A DNA stretch of 64,000 nt from the NCBI GenBank assembly GCA_001898465.1, contig MKTX01000007.1:62001-126000 (forward strand). Reading direction: 5' to 3'. The stretch's first letter is position 1. Each line of letters opens with the position of its first letter. A program made the position numbers and the translations under genes. The notes beneath the pieces are model-generated. The model was not told where the DNA came from and did not search any database. It was given only the letters and a program-made list of their open reading frames with translations. Of the stretch, positions 9,049-17,328 are shown piece after piece. Source of the DNA: Sphingobacteriales bacterium 39-19 (GTDB lineage: Bacteria; Bacteroidota; Bacteroidia; Chitinophagales; Chitinophagaceae).

Positions 9049-9927
9049 ATGCAAATTCATTTAAAAGATATTTCTACTGCAGAGGCACAAAATTATTTGC
9101 AGCATGCAATTGCGCCCCGCCCAATTGCCTTTGCCTCTACCATCAGTGCCGGAGGCATGGTGAACCTAAGCCCTTTTAGTTTTTTTAATTTATTTTCTAC
9201 CCATCCTCCCGTAGTAATATTCTCAGCAGCCAGGCGGGTAAGAAACAATACCACCAAACATACGCTGCAAAATGCAGAAGAAACCCGGGAAGTTGTAATA
9301 AATATTGTGGATTATGATATGGTGCAGCAGGTATCACTCGCCAGTTGTGAATATGATAAAGGCGTGAATGAGTTTCTTAAAAGCGGCTTTACTCCTATTG
9401 CAGCTACACTGGTAAAACCACCCATGGTAAAAGAGAGCAAGGTAAACCTGGAATGTAAAGTTTTAGAAATAAAATATCTTGGCCAGGAGGGAGGAGCCGG
9501 CAATTTAATTATTTGCGAAGTGCTGGTAATGCATATTGATGATTCAATACTGGATGAAAATAATAAAATAGATCAGCGAAAATTTCATCATGTGGCTCGC
9601 CTGGGCGGCGACTGGTATTGTAAGGTAGATGAAAGCAATTTGTTTAAAGTGGCAAAACCCAATGTACAATTAGGTGTGGGGGTAGATGCCTTACCGGCTG
9701 CTATTCGCAACAGTAAGATTCTTAGTGGAAACAACTTGGGCCAGCTTGCAAATGTAACGGCGCTGCCCCATATAGATCCGGCATTTGAAGATGAAAGACT
9801 AAAACATATTGTTCAGTATTTTTCATTAAACCCGATAGACATGGAAATGGAAATACATCGCTATGCTAAAGAATTACTGGTAGATAATAAAGTAGATGCA
9901 GCCTGGCAGGTTTTATTATCTGCTTAA
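9049..9927 (+). CDS. flavin reductase family protein
   Basis: 292 residues from the ATG at 9049; an ATG at 8980 in frame would run through the hairpin repeat and is rejected. N-terminal FMN-binding split-barrel: ARPIAFASTIS-like APRPIAFASTI, NLSPFSFFNLFSTHPPVVIFS, then HTLQNAEETREVVINIV and ASCEYDKGVNEF. The C-terminal 90 residues are an extra helical part beyond the usual domain. Members bind FMN and act as flavin reductases or oxygenase partners. Likely co-transcribed with the FAH-family gene 93 bases upstream. Confidence 0.85.
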   Translation: MQIHLKDISTAEAQNYLQHAIAPRPIAFASTISAGGMVNLSPFSFFNLFSTHPPVVIFSAARRVRNNTTKHTLQNAEETREVVINIVDYDMVQQVSLASCEYDKGVNEFLKSGFTPIAATLVKPPMVKESKVNLECKVLEIKYLGQEGGAGNLIICEVLVMHIDDSILDENNKIDQRKFHHVARLGGDWYCKVDESNLFKVAKPNVQLGVGVDALPAAIRNSKILSGNNLGQLANVTALPHIDPAFEDERLKHIVQYFSLNPIDMEMEIHRYAKELLVDNKVDAAWQVLLSA

Positions 9928-10086
9928 AAATTTTAGGCTTATAATAGACTTGGAAATAAATTATCTATTTATAACGGAGTTTTAAAACAATTACTTTTTT
10001 CTAAATAGTTAAAACTTTAATAACTGGATAATTTGAAATTCTTAAAAGGCACATTATGCAAATAATAGTATGGGGATATTTCCCTA

Positions 10087-10117
10087 TTTTTAGTAATAGG
10101 ATATTTCCCTATGTTTG
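10087..10117 (+). promoter_or_regulatory. promoter of the 10.15-kb lipoprotein gene
   Basis: TATGTTTG at 10110-10117 is a full TAnnTTTG box; 19 bases upstream stands TTTT where the consensus is TTTG. A 14-base GGATATTTCCCTAT motif occurs at 10074 and again at 10099, 25 bases apart, overlapping the promoter. The same arrangement precedes the 32.88-kb gene. Confidence 0.6.
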
Positions 10118-10149
10118 TAAATATAATTTTAACCCCATACCTGATGTTT

Positions 10150-10637
10150 ATGAAATTTAAAGTTAGCCCCCCCACAGGGATTTTGGAGTTCTCACAATCC
10201 TAACAATTGTGTTTTTTGTAGCTTGTAAAAAAATGGACAGCCTGATTACCGCTCCCATGCAGGATGCAAACAGGATCGAAGAAAAGTTTTTCAATACTCC
10301 ATTAAACTTTAATCTTGATATTACACGGGTAACGAATCAATTTGATGAATTAACATATGATGAAAAAATGCTTATTGCGATTTATCCTTTACAAGCATTC
10401 CAAATAAAAATGAATATTCAAGAAGCATTTTCTGCTGCTGACGCTACAGGACTGCCCAATCCTTTAAATGGTAAGCAGGATGCATTTCGGCATGTTTTTT
10501 TTCAGGCAATTAATACCCGGGATGTATCACCAGGATTAATTGGCCCCAATGCTCTTTCTGGTTCTGTTATCGTGTCTCTGTTTGCATTTGCTCATGAATC
10601 CGAAGTGCCAGGCCAACTTCACTTAGAAAAAGAATAG
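10150..10637 (+). CDS. short CKKMD-family lipoprotein with DUF6973-like domain, frame broken at a poly-C tract
   Basis: From the ATG at 10150 the frame runs ATG-AAA-TTT-AAA-GTT-AGC into seven C and stops after 17 codons. One more C would join it to the open frame ending at 10637, giving 162 residues with a textbook lipoprotein signal peptide (VFFVACKKMDS, Cys26). The mature part has KFFNTP, as in the 49.8-kb relative, then NGKQDAFRHVFFQAINTRD, typical of DUF6973. The domain stops at HESEVPGQLHLEKE, where I recall relatives continuing, so the 3' end also looks truncated against alaS. As it stands the gene is off or dead. Confidence 0.65.
10167..10173 (+). repeat. poly-C tract (7 C) after start codon
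   Basis: Homopolymer six codons after the ATG at 10150, in otherwise AT-rich DNA. Adding one C (or removing two) restores the lipoprotein frame. The same tract position is found in the 32.88-kb gene. Confidence 0.85.
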
Positions 10638-10659
10638 ATTTATTCTTCTTATAGGTTGT

Positions 10660-13290
10660 CTAAATTTCCGACAAAACAGCTTTTACATTTGCTATTACCT
10701 GCGCCAGCCCACCGGGCTCTGTGCCGCCTGCTGTAGCTAATGTTTTTTGTCCGCCGCCGCCACCTTTTATGAGCGGGCTTACAGTTTCTTTTATGAGTTT
10801 AGCAGCATCTAAACCTCTTGCTGCTACTACGGTATCGCTAATGCCAATAGCCACAAAAGCTTTTCCGCCAATATTGGCGCAAAGCACTATCACATGATCA
10901 TTTACATGATGCTTTACATCGAAACAAAGTTTTTTTAACGCATCCGCATTATTTACTTCTACAATATCTGCAATAAAGTTTATGCCATTAATAATTTCAT
11001 CTTTTTGCAAAAGTTCATTTCGGATACCTACCATTTGCCGGGCTTCCAGGGCATCTATTCTTTTTTGCAGTTGTATATTTTCGGCCTGGAGTTGTTCAAT
11101 GGTTTTAAGTGCATCCTGGGGTTGTTTTAATCGTTCTTTTATTTGTTGCAGTTCATTGTCATTTTTATTGAGGTACTGCATCGCTGCTTTTCCACTTAAT
11201 GCTTCTATACGCCTTACTCCTGCTGCCACTGCCGATTCTGATTTAATTTTAAACAATCCCAACTCCCCGGTATTACCTACATGGGTGCCACCACAAAGTT
11301 CAATAGAATAGTTGGGATCCATAATTACCACACGTACCGTATCGCCATATTTTTCACCAAATAATGCCATGGCTCCCAATGCCATAGCCTCTTCTTTATT
11401 CATGCTTTTGATTACAACCGGAATATTTTCTCGTATTTTTTCATTCACTAATTCTTCTGCCTTATTTAATTCTTCGTCACTAAGTTTTGCAAAATGAGAA
11501 AAATCAAAACGCAGATGTTCCTCATTTACCAGGCTTCCTTTTTGTGCTACATGCTTACCCAGTACTTCTCTTAATGCGGCATGCATAAGGTGTGTGGCAC
11601 TATGGTGTACCGCAATATTTTTCCGGCGTTCTTTCTGCACAATGGCTTTTACCATTCCTCCTGTTTCTGCCGGCAGGGTTTCAGTAAAATGTATGATGAG
11701 GTCATTTTCTTTTTTGGTATTGATGACAGGGATTTGTGTTTCGCCAAATACTAAAACACCCGTATCGCCTACCTGGCCGCCACTTTCAGCATAAAATGGA
11801 GTTTGCTCCAGTACAAGCTGGTATAGTTGTTTTCCTTTTGCAGAAACCTGCCGGTGCTTTAATATTCTTGTTTCTGCTTCTAAATGCTGGTATCCTACAA
11901 AGCCTGAGCTGTTGCCCTCATGTACCATTACCCAATCGGCAGTATCTAATGCCGTAGCGGCCCGGCTATTGTCTTTTTGTTTTTGCATGTGTGCCGTAAA
12001 GCCGGCTTCATCAATTGTTATATTATTTTCTGCCGCAATGAGGCGGGTAAGATCAATGGGAAAACCATAAGTATCCAGCAATTCAAAAGCAGCAGCCCCG
12101 CTTATTTTTTTATTTTCCCGGGCTTGCATCATCAATTCATCCATTTTTTTTAATCCTTTATCCAGGGTTCTTAAAAAGGCTTCTTCTTCTTCTTTAATTA
12201 CTTTTGCCACAAAATCTTTTTGTGCAAATAATTCGGGGAACACATCCTTAAACTGGTCGGCAATTACAGGAAGTAATTGATGCAGCAGGGGTTTCTTATA
12301 ATTCAGGTAAGAGAAATAATAGCGGGCAGCCCTGCGTAAGATGCGGCGAATAACATAGCCTGCGCCGGTATTGGATGGCAGTTGCCCATCGGCAATGGTA
12401 AAACCAATAGCCCGTATATGATCGGCCAGCACCCGGAAGGCTACATCTTCTTTTGTATTGGAAAAAGTATATTTTTTATGTACCCATTCTTCGGTTGCAC
12501 GAATGGTTCCTGCAAATACATCGGTATCATAATTACTGGTTTTATTTTGCAGTACCCGTACTAATCTTTCGAAACCCATCCCGGTATCTACATGCCGGGC
12601 AGGCAGGGGTTCCAGGCTTCCGTCTTTTTTTCGGTTGTATTGAATGAATACATTGTTCCAAATTTCAATTACCTGGGGATGATCATTATTTACGAGGCTT
12701 GTACCGGGTATTTTTTCTTTTTCGGTAGTACTGCGGCAATCGGCATGTATTTCTGTGCAGGGGCCACAAGGCCCGGTATCGCCCATTTCCCAAAAGTTAT
12801 CTTTTTTATTACCTAATAAAATATGGTCTTCGGCAACATATTTTTTCCATTCCTGCCAGGCTTCTTCATCTTTGGGTAAACCTTCTTTTTCATCGCCTTC
12901 AAAAACGGTAACATATAAATTTTCTTTGGGGATCTTATAAATTTCAGTTAATAATTCCCAGCTCCAGGCAATGGCTTCTGCTTTAAAATAATCACCAAAA
13001 CTCCAGTTGCCCAGCATTTCAAACATGGTATGGTGGTAAGTATCTACGCCTACTTCTTCCAGGTCGTTATGTTTACCACTTACTCGTAAGCATTTTTGAG
13101 TATCGGCAATACGTGGGTAGGGAGCTGGTTTATTTCCTAAAAAATAATCTTTAAACGGGTTCATACCTGCATTGGTAAACAGCAGGGTAGGGTCGTTTTT
13201 TACAATAATGGGAGCCGAAGGCACAATTTTATGACCCTTACTTATAAAAAAATTAAGGAAAGCTTTTCTTATTGCTGTTGCCGTCATCAT
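10660..13290 (-). CDS. alaS: alanine--tRNA ligase
   Basis: 876 residues, the usual AlaRS length. The start is the Met pair at 13290/13287 (MMTATAIRKAFLNFF); 45 more open codons upstream run through a hairpin repeat and are not coding. Class II core: NDPTLLFTNAGMNPFK, RVSGKHNDLEEVG, HTMFEMLGNWSFGDYFK and GYVIRRILRRAARY. The editing domain has the zinc motif HHSATHLMHAALR and CGGTHVGNTGELG. The C-terminal C-Ala/DHHA1 region ends in a Gly-rich stretch before QKTLATAGGTEPGG. Charges tRNA-Ala; cytoplasmic and essential. Confidence 0.97.
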   Translation of the reverse strand: MMTATAIRKAFLNFFISKGHKIVPSAPIIVKNDPTLLFTNAGMNPFKDYFLGNKPAPYPRIADTQKCLRVSGKHNDLEEVGVDTYHHTMFEMLGNWSFGDYFKAEAIAWSWELLTEIYKIPKENLYVTVFEGDEKEGLPKDEEAWQEWKKYVAEDHILLGNKKDNFWEMGDTGPCGPCTEIHADCRSTTEKEKIPGTSLVNNDHPQVIEIWNNVFIQYNRKKDGSLEPLPARHVDTGMGFERLVRVLQNKTSNYDTDVFAGTIRATEEWVHKKYTFSNTKEDVAFRVLADHIRAIGFTIADGQLPSNTGAGYVIRRILRRAARYYFSYLNYKKPLLHQLLPVIADQFKDVFPELFAQKDFVAKVIKEEEEAFLRTLDKGLKKMDELMMQARENKKISGAAAFELLDTYGFPIDLTRLIAAENNITIDEAGFTAHMQKQKDNSRAATALDTADWVMVHEGNSSGFVGYQHLEAETRILKHRQVSAKGKQLYQLVLEQTPFYAESGGQVGDTGVLVFGETQIPVINTKKENDLIIHFTETLPAETGGMVKAIVQKERRKNIAVHHSATHLMHAALREVLGKHVAQKGSLVNEEHLRFDFSHFAKLSDEELNKAEELVNEKIRENIPVVIKSMNKEEAMALGAMALFGEKYGDTVRVVIMDPNYSIELCGGTHVGNTGELGLFKIKSESAVAAGVRRIEALSGKAAMQYLNKNDNELQQIKERLKQPQDALKTIEQLQAENIQLQKRIDALEARQMVGIRNELLQKDEIINGINFIADIVEVNNADALKKLCFDVKHHVNDHVIVLCANIGGKAFVAIGISDTVVAARGLDAAKLIKETVSPLIKGGGGGQKTLATAGGTEPGGLAQVIANVKAVLSEI

Positions 13291-13329
13291 GTATTCAAAA
13301 ATTTTATACGGGTTGATTTTTAGTGTTAT

Positions 13330-13351
13330 GGGGTTATATTTGTACAACCCC
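13330..13351 (-). repeat. small hairpin in the alaS leader
   Basis: GGGGTT and AACCCC separated by 10 bases, forming a perfect 6-bp stem 40 bases upstream of the alaS start, next to repeat copy B. Role unknown; not followed by a T-run in the alaS direction. Confidence 0.35.
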
Positions 13352-13358
13352 TGCTGCT

Positions 13359-13401
13359 CCCCGGTAGGCCGTACAAGAGTGCGACGCCCATGAAGCCGGG
13401 G
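13359..13401 (-). repeat. dispersed hairpin repeat, copy B
   Basis: On the minus strand it reads CCCCGG, CTTCA, TG, GGCGTCGCAC, a variable part, then CCGGGG. The order and core match copy A at 8988-9036, and both copies have the same orientation relative to the gene they precede (here alaS, about 70 bases downstream). Confidence 0.5.
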
Positions 13402-13499
13402 ATTGCTACTTTTGCCGGGTACCAAAAAAGGAATTACTTTTTTAGGAGCAGCAAATTTAGTTAATCGGGATGAGTATGGGGAGTGCTTGAGATCATTTT

Positions 13500-14474
13500 A
13501 TGAAAAAAATCAAATATTACTATAATACGCAATCTTTGCGGTATGAAAAACTAGTTACCCCCCTAAGGGTAAAGCTGCTTCGTACCATTGGTTTTATAAG
13601 TGTATTGCTGGTAAGCTCAGCCATTGTGATTTATTTCTATAACCGTTTTTTTCCCAAACCTGCTGACCTGGAGAACCGCCAGAAATATAAAGAGCTTGCC
13701 GATAACTATAATGTACTGAGGGGGAAACTAAAAATGGCAGAGCAACAAATGGCAGCACTTGAAAAAAGAGATAACGAAGTGTACCGCTCTATTTTTGAAG
13801 CCAACCCGGTACCCGATAGCACCCGTGCAAAACTTATAGAAAAACAAAAGGAATTTGATAAAGTGAGCGGTATGGATGAAGATATTATAGGGAAAGATAT
13901 TGCCGCCCAGCTAAATAACCTGAATGCCCGCATTACTTACCAATTGCAGAGCTATGAAAAAATTGAAAGCCTGATTAAAAACCAGGATGCCAAACTGGCC
14001 AGTATCCCCGCCATACAACCGGTGAGCAATAAGCAACTGAACCGCATAGCGAGTGGCTTTGGTAGCCGGATTGACCCGGTATATGGTACTCCCAAAATGC
14101 ATAAGGGCCTCGATTTCTCTGCGCCCCAGGGTACACCCATTTATGCAACCGGAGATGGCATAATAGAAGCAGCCGGGTATAGCGAGGGCGGGTATGGGAA
14201 CCATGTAATGATAAACCACGGCTATGGATATGAAACCCTGTATGGCCATATGGTGCGAATAAAAGTACGTGTTGGCCAAAGAGTGAAAAGGGGCGAAGTA
14301 GTGGGATGGGTGGGCAGTACCGGCAAAAGTACAGGCCCCCATTGCCATTATGAAGTGCATATAAATGGAAACGCAGTAGACCCTGTTTACTTTTTTTATA
14401 ACGACCTGGGGCCTGAACAATATGAACGGCTCTTAAAAATTGCGGCTACTGGCAGCGCACGTAGTTTTGACTAA
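13500..14474 (+). CDS. M23 family metallopeptidase (membrane-anchored LytM-type)
   Basis: 324 residues. One membrane helix near residues 28-48 after a basic N-terminus, a coiled coil around residues 60-170, and a C-terminal M23 domain with zinc ligands HKGLDF (HxxxD) and HCHYEVH (HxH), plus the typical YGNHVMINHGYGYETLYGH. Enzymes of this group cut peptidoglycan cross-bridges or activate amidases at division. All catalytic residues are present. It is divergent from alaS and followed by a MerR-type regulator 106 bases on. Confidence 0.92.
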   Translation: MKKIKYYYNTQSLRYEKLVTPLRVKLLRTIGFISVLLVSSAIVIYFYNRFFPKPADLENRQKYKELADNYNVLRGKLKMAEQQMAALEKRDNEVYRSIFEANPVPDSTRAKLIEKQKEFDKVSGMDEDIIGKDIAAQLNNLNARITYQLQSYEKIESLIKNQDAKLASIPAIQPVSNKQLNRIASGFGSRIDPVYGTPKMHKGLDFSAPQGTPIYATGDGIIEAAGYSEGGYGNHVMINHGYGYETLYGHMVRIKVRVGQRVKRGEVVGWVGSTGKSTGPHCHYEVHINGNAVDPVYFFYNDLGPEQYERLLKIAATGSARSFD

Positions 14475-14580
14475 ATCCTTGTTTTCATTCTGCTTACATT
14501 TGCTGCTATTGCTTACACGCTTTGCCGCATGGTTTTTGGTTCTTAGGCACCAAGTAAAACTTAATCATTAATTTTAAAGC

Positions 14581-15162
14581 ATGAAAAAGCTTACACAAAT
14601 TGCTTTTGATTTTGGGATGGATGAACCTGACTCAAAACGGAATGAGGAAATGCCGGCAAGTGAGGAAAAAAAGGAGGCAGATGAAGATACTATACAGGTA
14701 AATGAAGAACCGGTAGTATTGCCTGAAATTTATGCAACAGTAAAGAAGGAGAAAGAAAAAAAATTACGCAAATCACCCCGTGGGCGTATGCGACTGAGCG
14801 ATATGGATGCGCATAACGATAAAGTGGATATTCCCGGGGATGAAGAATTATTTTCAAAAAGATATTATGCTATAGGAACGGTAGCGGGAATGTTTGGCGT
14901 AAATGTATCGCTTATTAGGTTTTGGGAAAATGAGTTTGATATATTAAAACCCAAAAAAAATGGCAAAGGCGACAGGCTCTTCAGGCCCGAAGATGTGAAA
15001 AACCTGCAGATGATTTATTTTTTATTGCGTGAAAAAAAATATACCATCGAAGGAGCAAAAGATTTTATAAGAAAAAATAAAAAAGCAGAAGAGCAGTATG
15101 CACTTATTGAATCTTTACAAAAATTGAAATTTTTTTTACTGGAATTAAAAGCAAACATATAA
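14581..15162 (+). CDS. MerR family transcriptional regulator
   Basis: 193 residues. An acidic, disordered N-terminal 90 residues, then a MerR winged helix: YYAIGTVAGMFGVNVSLIRFWENEF followed by DRLFRPEDVKNLQMIYFLL and KKYTIEGAKDFIR. There is no C-terminal effector-binding domain and no metal Cys motif, so ligand sensing is not evident. This short type is widespread in Bacteroidota, usually beside the M23 gene as here, which hints at a cell-envelope link (inference). Confidence 0.88.
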   Translation: MKKLTQIAFDFGMDEPDSKRNEEMPASEEKKEADEDTIQVNEEPVVLPEIYATVKKEKEKKLRKSPRGRMRLSDMDAHNDKVDIPGDEELFSKRYYAIGTVAGMFGVNVSLIRFWENEFDILKPKKNGKGDRLFRPEDVKNLQMIYFLLREKKYTIEGAKDFIRKNKKAEEQYALIESLQKLKFFLLELKANI

Positions 15163-15166
15163 CCTT

Positions 15167-15682
15167 ATGAAATTATTGATGACGGCCCTTTTACTGGCAT
15201 GCGTAATGGGGAACCCGCTGCTGGCCCAGTCTCCTTATACCTCTTATGCAGATAGCGCCCAGGCAGGCTCGTATATTTTAAATGGCATCATAAGCAAATA
15301 CGCCGTTATGAATAATGCTGAATATAGTTGGTATAAAACAAACCAGGAGGCCTATGCTCCTTCAGCCGATGTACTGGAGGCCATGGAAAAAGCAAAAGGG
15401 AAGTTTACTTTTTTAGTATTTGGAGGTACCTGGTGCGAAGACACTCATTTTATAATTCCTAAATTTTTTAAACTCCAGGAGCTGAGTGGCATTGCTGATA
15501 AAGATATTTCCTTTATAGGTGTAACCCGGTTAAAAACAACGCTGGGTAACCTTACCCGGGTTTTTAATATTAGCCATGTTCCTACCATCATCATATTAAA
15601 GGATGGTAAAGAAACGGGGAGGCTGGTAGAATATGGCAGCACCGGCCTTTGGGATAAAGAACTGGTTACTTTACTGAAATAG
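15167..15682 (+). CDS. thioredoxin-fold secreted protein with single-Cys active site
   Basis: 171 residues with an N-terminal signal peptide ending near PLLAQS. The thioredoxin fold is shown by FTFLVFGGTWCEDTHFIIPKF, a beta-alpha-beta unit and the cis-Pro loop in ISHVPTIIIL. The active site reads WCEDTH: the second Cys of CxxC is replaced, so it cannot act as an ordinary dithiol oxidoreductase and may work by a monothiol or non-redox route. It begins 4 bases after the MerR gene and is probably co-transcribed. Confidence 0.82.
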   Translation: MKLLMTALLLACVMGNPLLAQSPYTSYADSAQAGSYILNGIISKYAVMNNAEYSWYKTNQEAYAPSADVLEAMEKAKGKFTFLVFGGTWCEDTHFIIPKFFKLQELSGIADKDISFIGVTRLKTTLGNLTRVFNISHVPTIIILKDGKETGRLVEYGSTGLWDKELVTLLK

Positions 15683-15688
15683 ATTTTT

Positions 15689-16156
15689 TTATTGGCAGGC
15701 CCGGGCAATATTTCTTAAAAAACTGGTATCATAGTCAATAATCGTATTCACATTATTAAGCGGACCAAACTGGTATAATTCTTTTTTTACGGGATTATAA
15801 GAAAACTGGGCTACCACCGAGTGCATATCGGGGAAAATTTCATGCACTGAGAATTCATATTTATCACTTTCCTTAGTAATACCATCTGCCTGGGGATGCG
15901 GGCTGGCATCTAATACAAAACCATGGCCGGTACCGCCATTCTTTTTTACTGTTTCATCCACAGAACTCAGCAGGCTTTGTACTTTTTGAGAAGATAAAAC
16001 CAGCTTCAGTACCGCACCCTTACAACCCGGGTCATTTGCCTGGAGATAGCTTATTTTATCTTCTAAAATTTCATTTCCAAAGTCGTTATACTTTTTACCC
16101 TTGCAGGCAAATATTGAAAAAACCAGGATGGCATATAGCAAGTAAGAAGGTTTCAT
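15689..16156 (-). CDS. hypothetical lipoprotein, 155 aa
   Basis: Starts at Met 16156 (MKPSYLLYAILVF); an ATG 15 bases upstream is an alternative. Signal peptide with lipobox VFSIFACKGKK, Cys about residue 18. The mature part has one further conserved-looking Cys in NDPGCKGAVLKL and a Cys two residues from the C-terminus, perhaps forming a disulfide, and a GHGFVLDASPHPQ loop. Convergent with the thioredoxin-fold gene, 6 bases between them. No family recognised. Confidence 0.65.
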   Translation of the reverse strand: MKPSYLLYAILVFSIFACKGKKYNDFGNEILEDKISYLQANDPGCKGAVLKLVLSSQKVQSLLSSVDETVKKNGGTGHGFVLDASPHPQADGITKESDKYEFSVHEIFPDMHSVVAQFSYNPVKKELYQFGPLNNVNTIIDYDTSFLRNIARACQ

Positions 16157-16201
16157 AAAATATATTTTCACCTAAGTTATGCCAATTATTTTTGATGCTG
16201 C

Positions 16202-17323
16202 TTATAAAATAGTACTGTCTTTGGGTGCAGTGGCAGCTGTATTTACCACTTTTATTGTATTGCCAGCGCTCACCAGTTCTATTTTTAATTCTTCCATCAT
16301 TTTCATGATGTGGATATACACTTCCTGCCTGAGTTGGTTAAATTCTAAAAGGGTAAAAGGAATGGTAAAATATTCGGCCGTAATATTTAACCCGTTTTTG
16401 CTTAGATCTGTTATGAATACTGTATTACTTTGTATGGAATTTTCATGGGCAGCTAAAATCTTTTTAATGCCCTCTATACATTCATTGGCTTTAGAAACAG
16501 GGGTTGTAGCCAGCAGGTCAAAACTCATAACGCAGCGCCGGAGGGTACGCATACTTAAATTATCTACGGCACTGCTGACCATTTGCCGGTTGGGAATGGT
16601 AACTAAAGTTCTATCTGCTGTACGCAACCGGGTACTGCGAAGCCCAATTTTTTCAACCACGCCGCTCAGGTTATCTACTGTTACGGCATCGCCGGTAAAG
16701 AAGGGTTTATCAAAAAATATGATAAAAGAGGCTATTAAATTTTCGAGGCTTTCTTTTGCTGCCAGGGCCAAAGCCGCACCTACGATACTTAAGCCGGTAA
16801 GCAGGTTGCCAATATCCTGGTTAAATGCCAGTTTTAGCACTAATAAAAACCCCATGATACCAATCATGACCTTTAAAAAATCCCTGAAAAAAACAACCAG
16901 TTGCCCATGGCTTTTTTCATTTTCCTGTTGGGCTTTATATATAAGGAGTAAAGAAATAAAATCTACCACACTCATTACAAACCAGGTGAAGCTGGTTACC
17001 AGCATTACGACCCCCAGCCTGTCTAGCATTACGGCAATGGAGTGGCCATATATTTTATGATCGAATTGGGGCGGAAAATTTAATTTATCGAGTGTAACGA
17101 TACTAATGAGCAGAAAGACAAACCAACTGGTGGGCTTTACCGTAAGGCGAACAAAGCCCCCCTTTTCCATACTTTTCCATTTAGTAGAAAGTAATTTGTA
17201 CAATAAAGAAGCAATGCGGTGCGAAATAAAACGCTTAAGCAGCAGGGCTAATAGGATAATGCCTGCTACGATCAGCCAGTTTTGTACCGTGTTCCCCAGT
17301 ATAATATGATGTAAAAATTCCAT
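16202..17323 (-). CDS. mechanosensitive ion channel family protein (MscS type)
   Basis: 373 residues. Membrane helices at about residues 16-34, 65-85, 105-130 and 150-190, then the MscS beta domain: SLIVGAALALAAKESLENLIASF is the pore-lining TM3 equivalent, followed by FFTGDAVTVDNLSGVVEKIGLRSTRLRT and VTIPNRQMVSSAVDN. Such channels gate on membrane tension to release solutes during hypo-osmotic shock. Last gene of a four-gene leftward operon (GGCT, LpxH, propeller protein, MscS) with 5 bases or fewer between the last members. Confidence 0.92.
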   Translation of the reverse strand: MEFLHHIILGNTVQNWLIVAGIILLALLLKRFISHRIASLLYKLLSTKWKSMEKGGFVRLTVKPTSWFVFLLISIVTLDKLNFPPQFDHKIYGHSIAVMLDRLGVVMLVTSFTWFVMSVVDFISLLLIYKAQQENEKSHGQLVVFFRDFLKVMIGIMGFLLVLKLAFNQDIGNLLTGLSIVGAALALAAKESLENLIASFIIFFDKPFFTGDAVTVDNLSGVVEKIGLRSTRLRTADRTLVTIPNRQMVSSAVDNLSMRTLRRCVMSFDLLATTPVSKANECIEGIKKILAAHENSIQSNTVFITDLSKNGLNITAEYFTIPFTLLEFNQLRQEVYIHIMKMMEELKIELVSAGNTIKVVNTAATAPKDSTIL

Positions 17324-17328
17324 AGTAA

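Noticed and set aside
10150-10240. Programmed ribosomal frameshifting at the C-tracts
   Set aside because: Would need a slippery heptamer plus stimulator; a homopolymer directly after the start with different lengths in two loci fits tract-length variation better. Not fully excluded.
13291-13425. 45-codon upstream extension of alaS
   Set aside because: Passes through a hairpin repeat shared with another leader; AlaRS normally begins at MTATAIRKAF-like sequence.
13558-13563. Six-C run near the start of the M23 gene
   Set aside because: The frame is intact through it and the run is short; no sign that it switches the gene.
16179-17060. 293-codon open frame antisense to the MscS gene
   Set aside because: Mirror of a well-supported MscS gene; Ser/Lys-rich translation with no domain.
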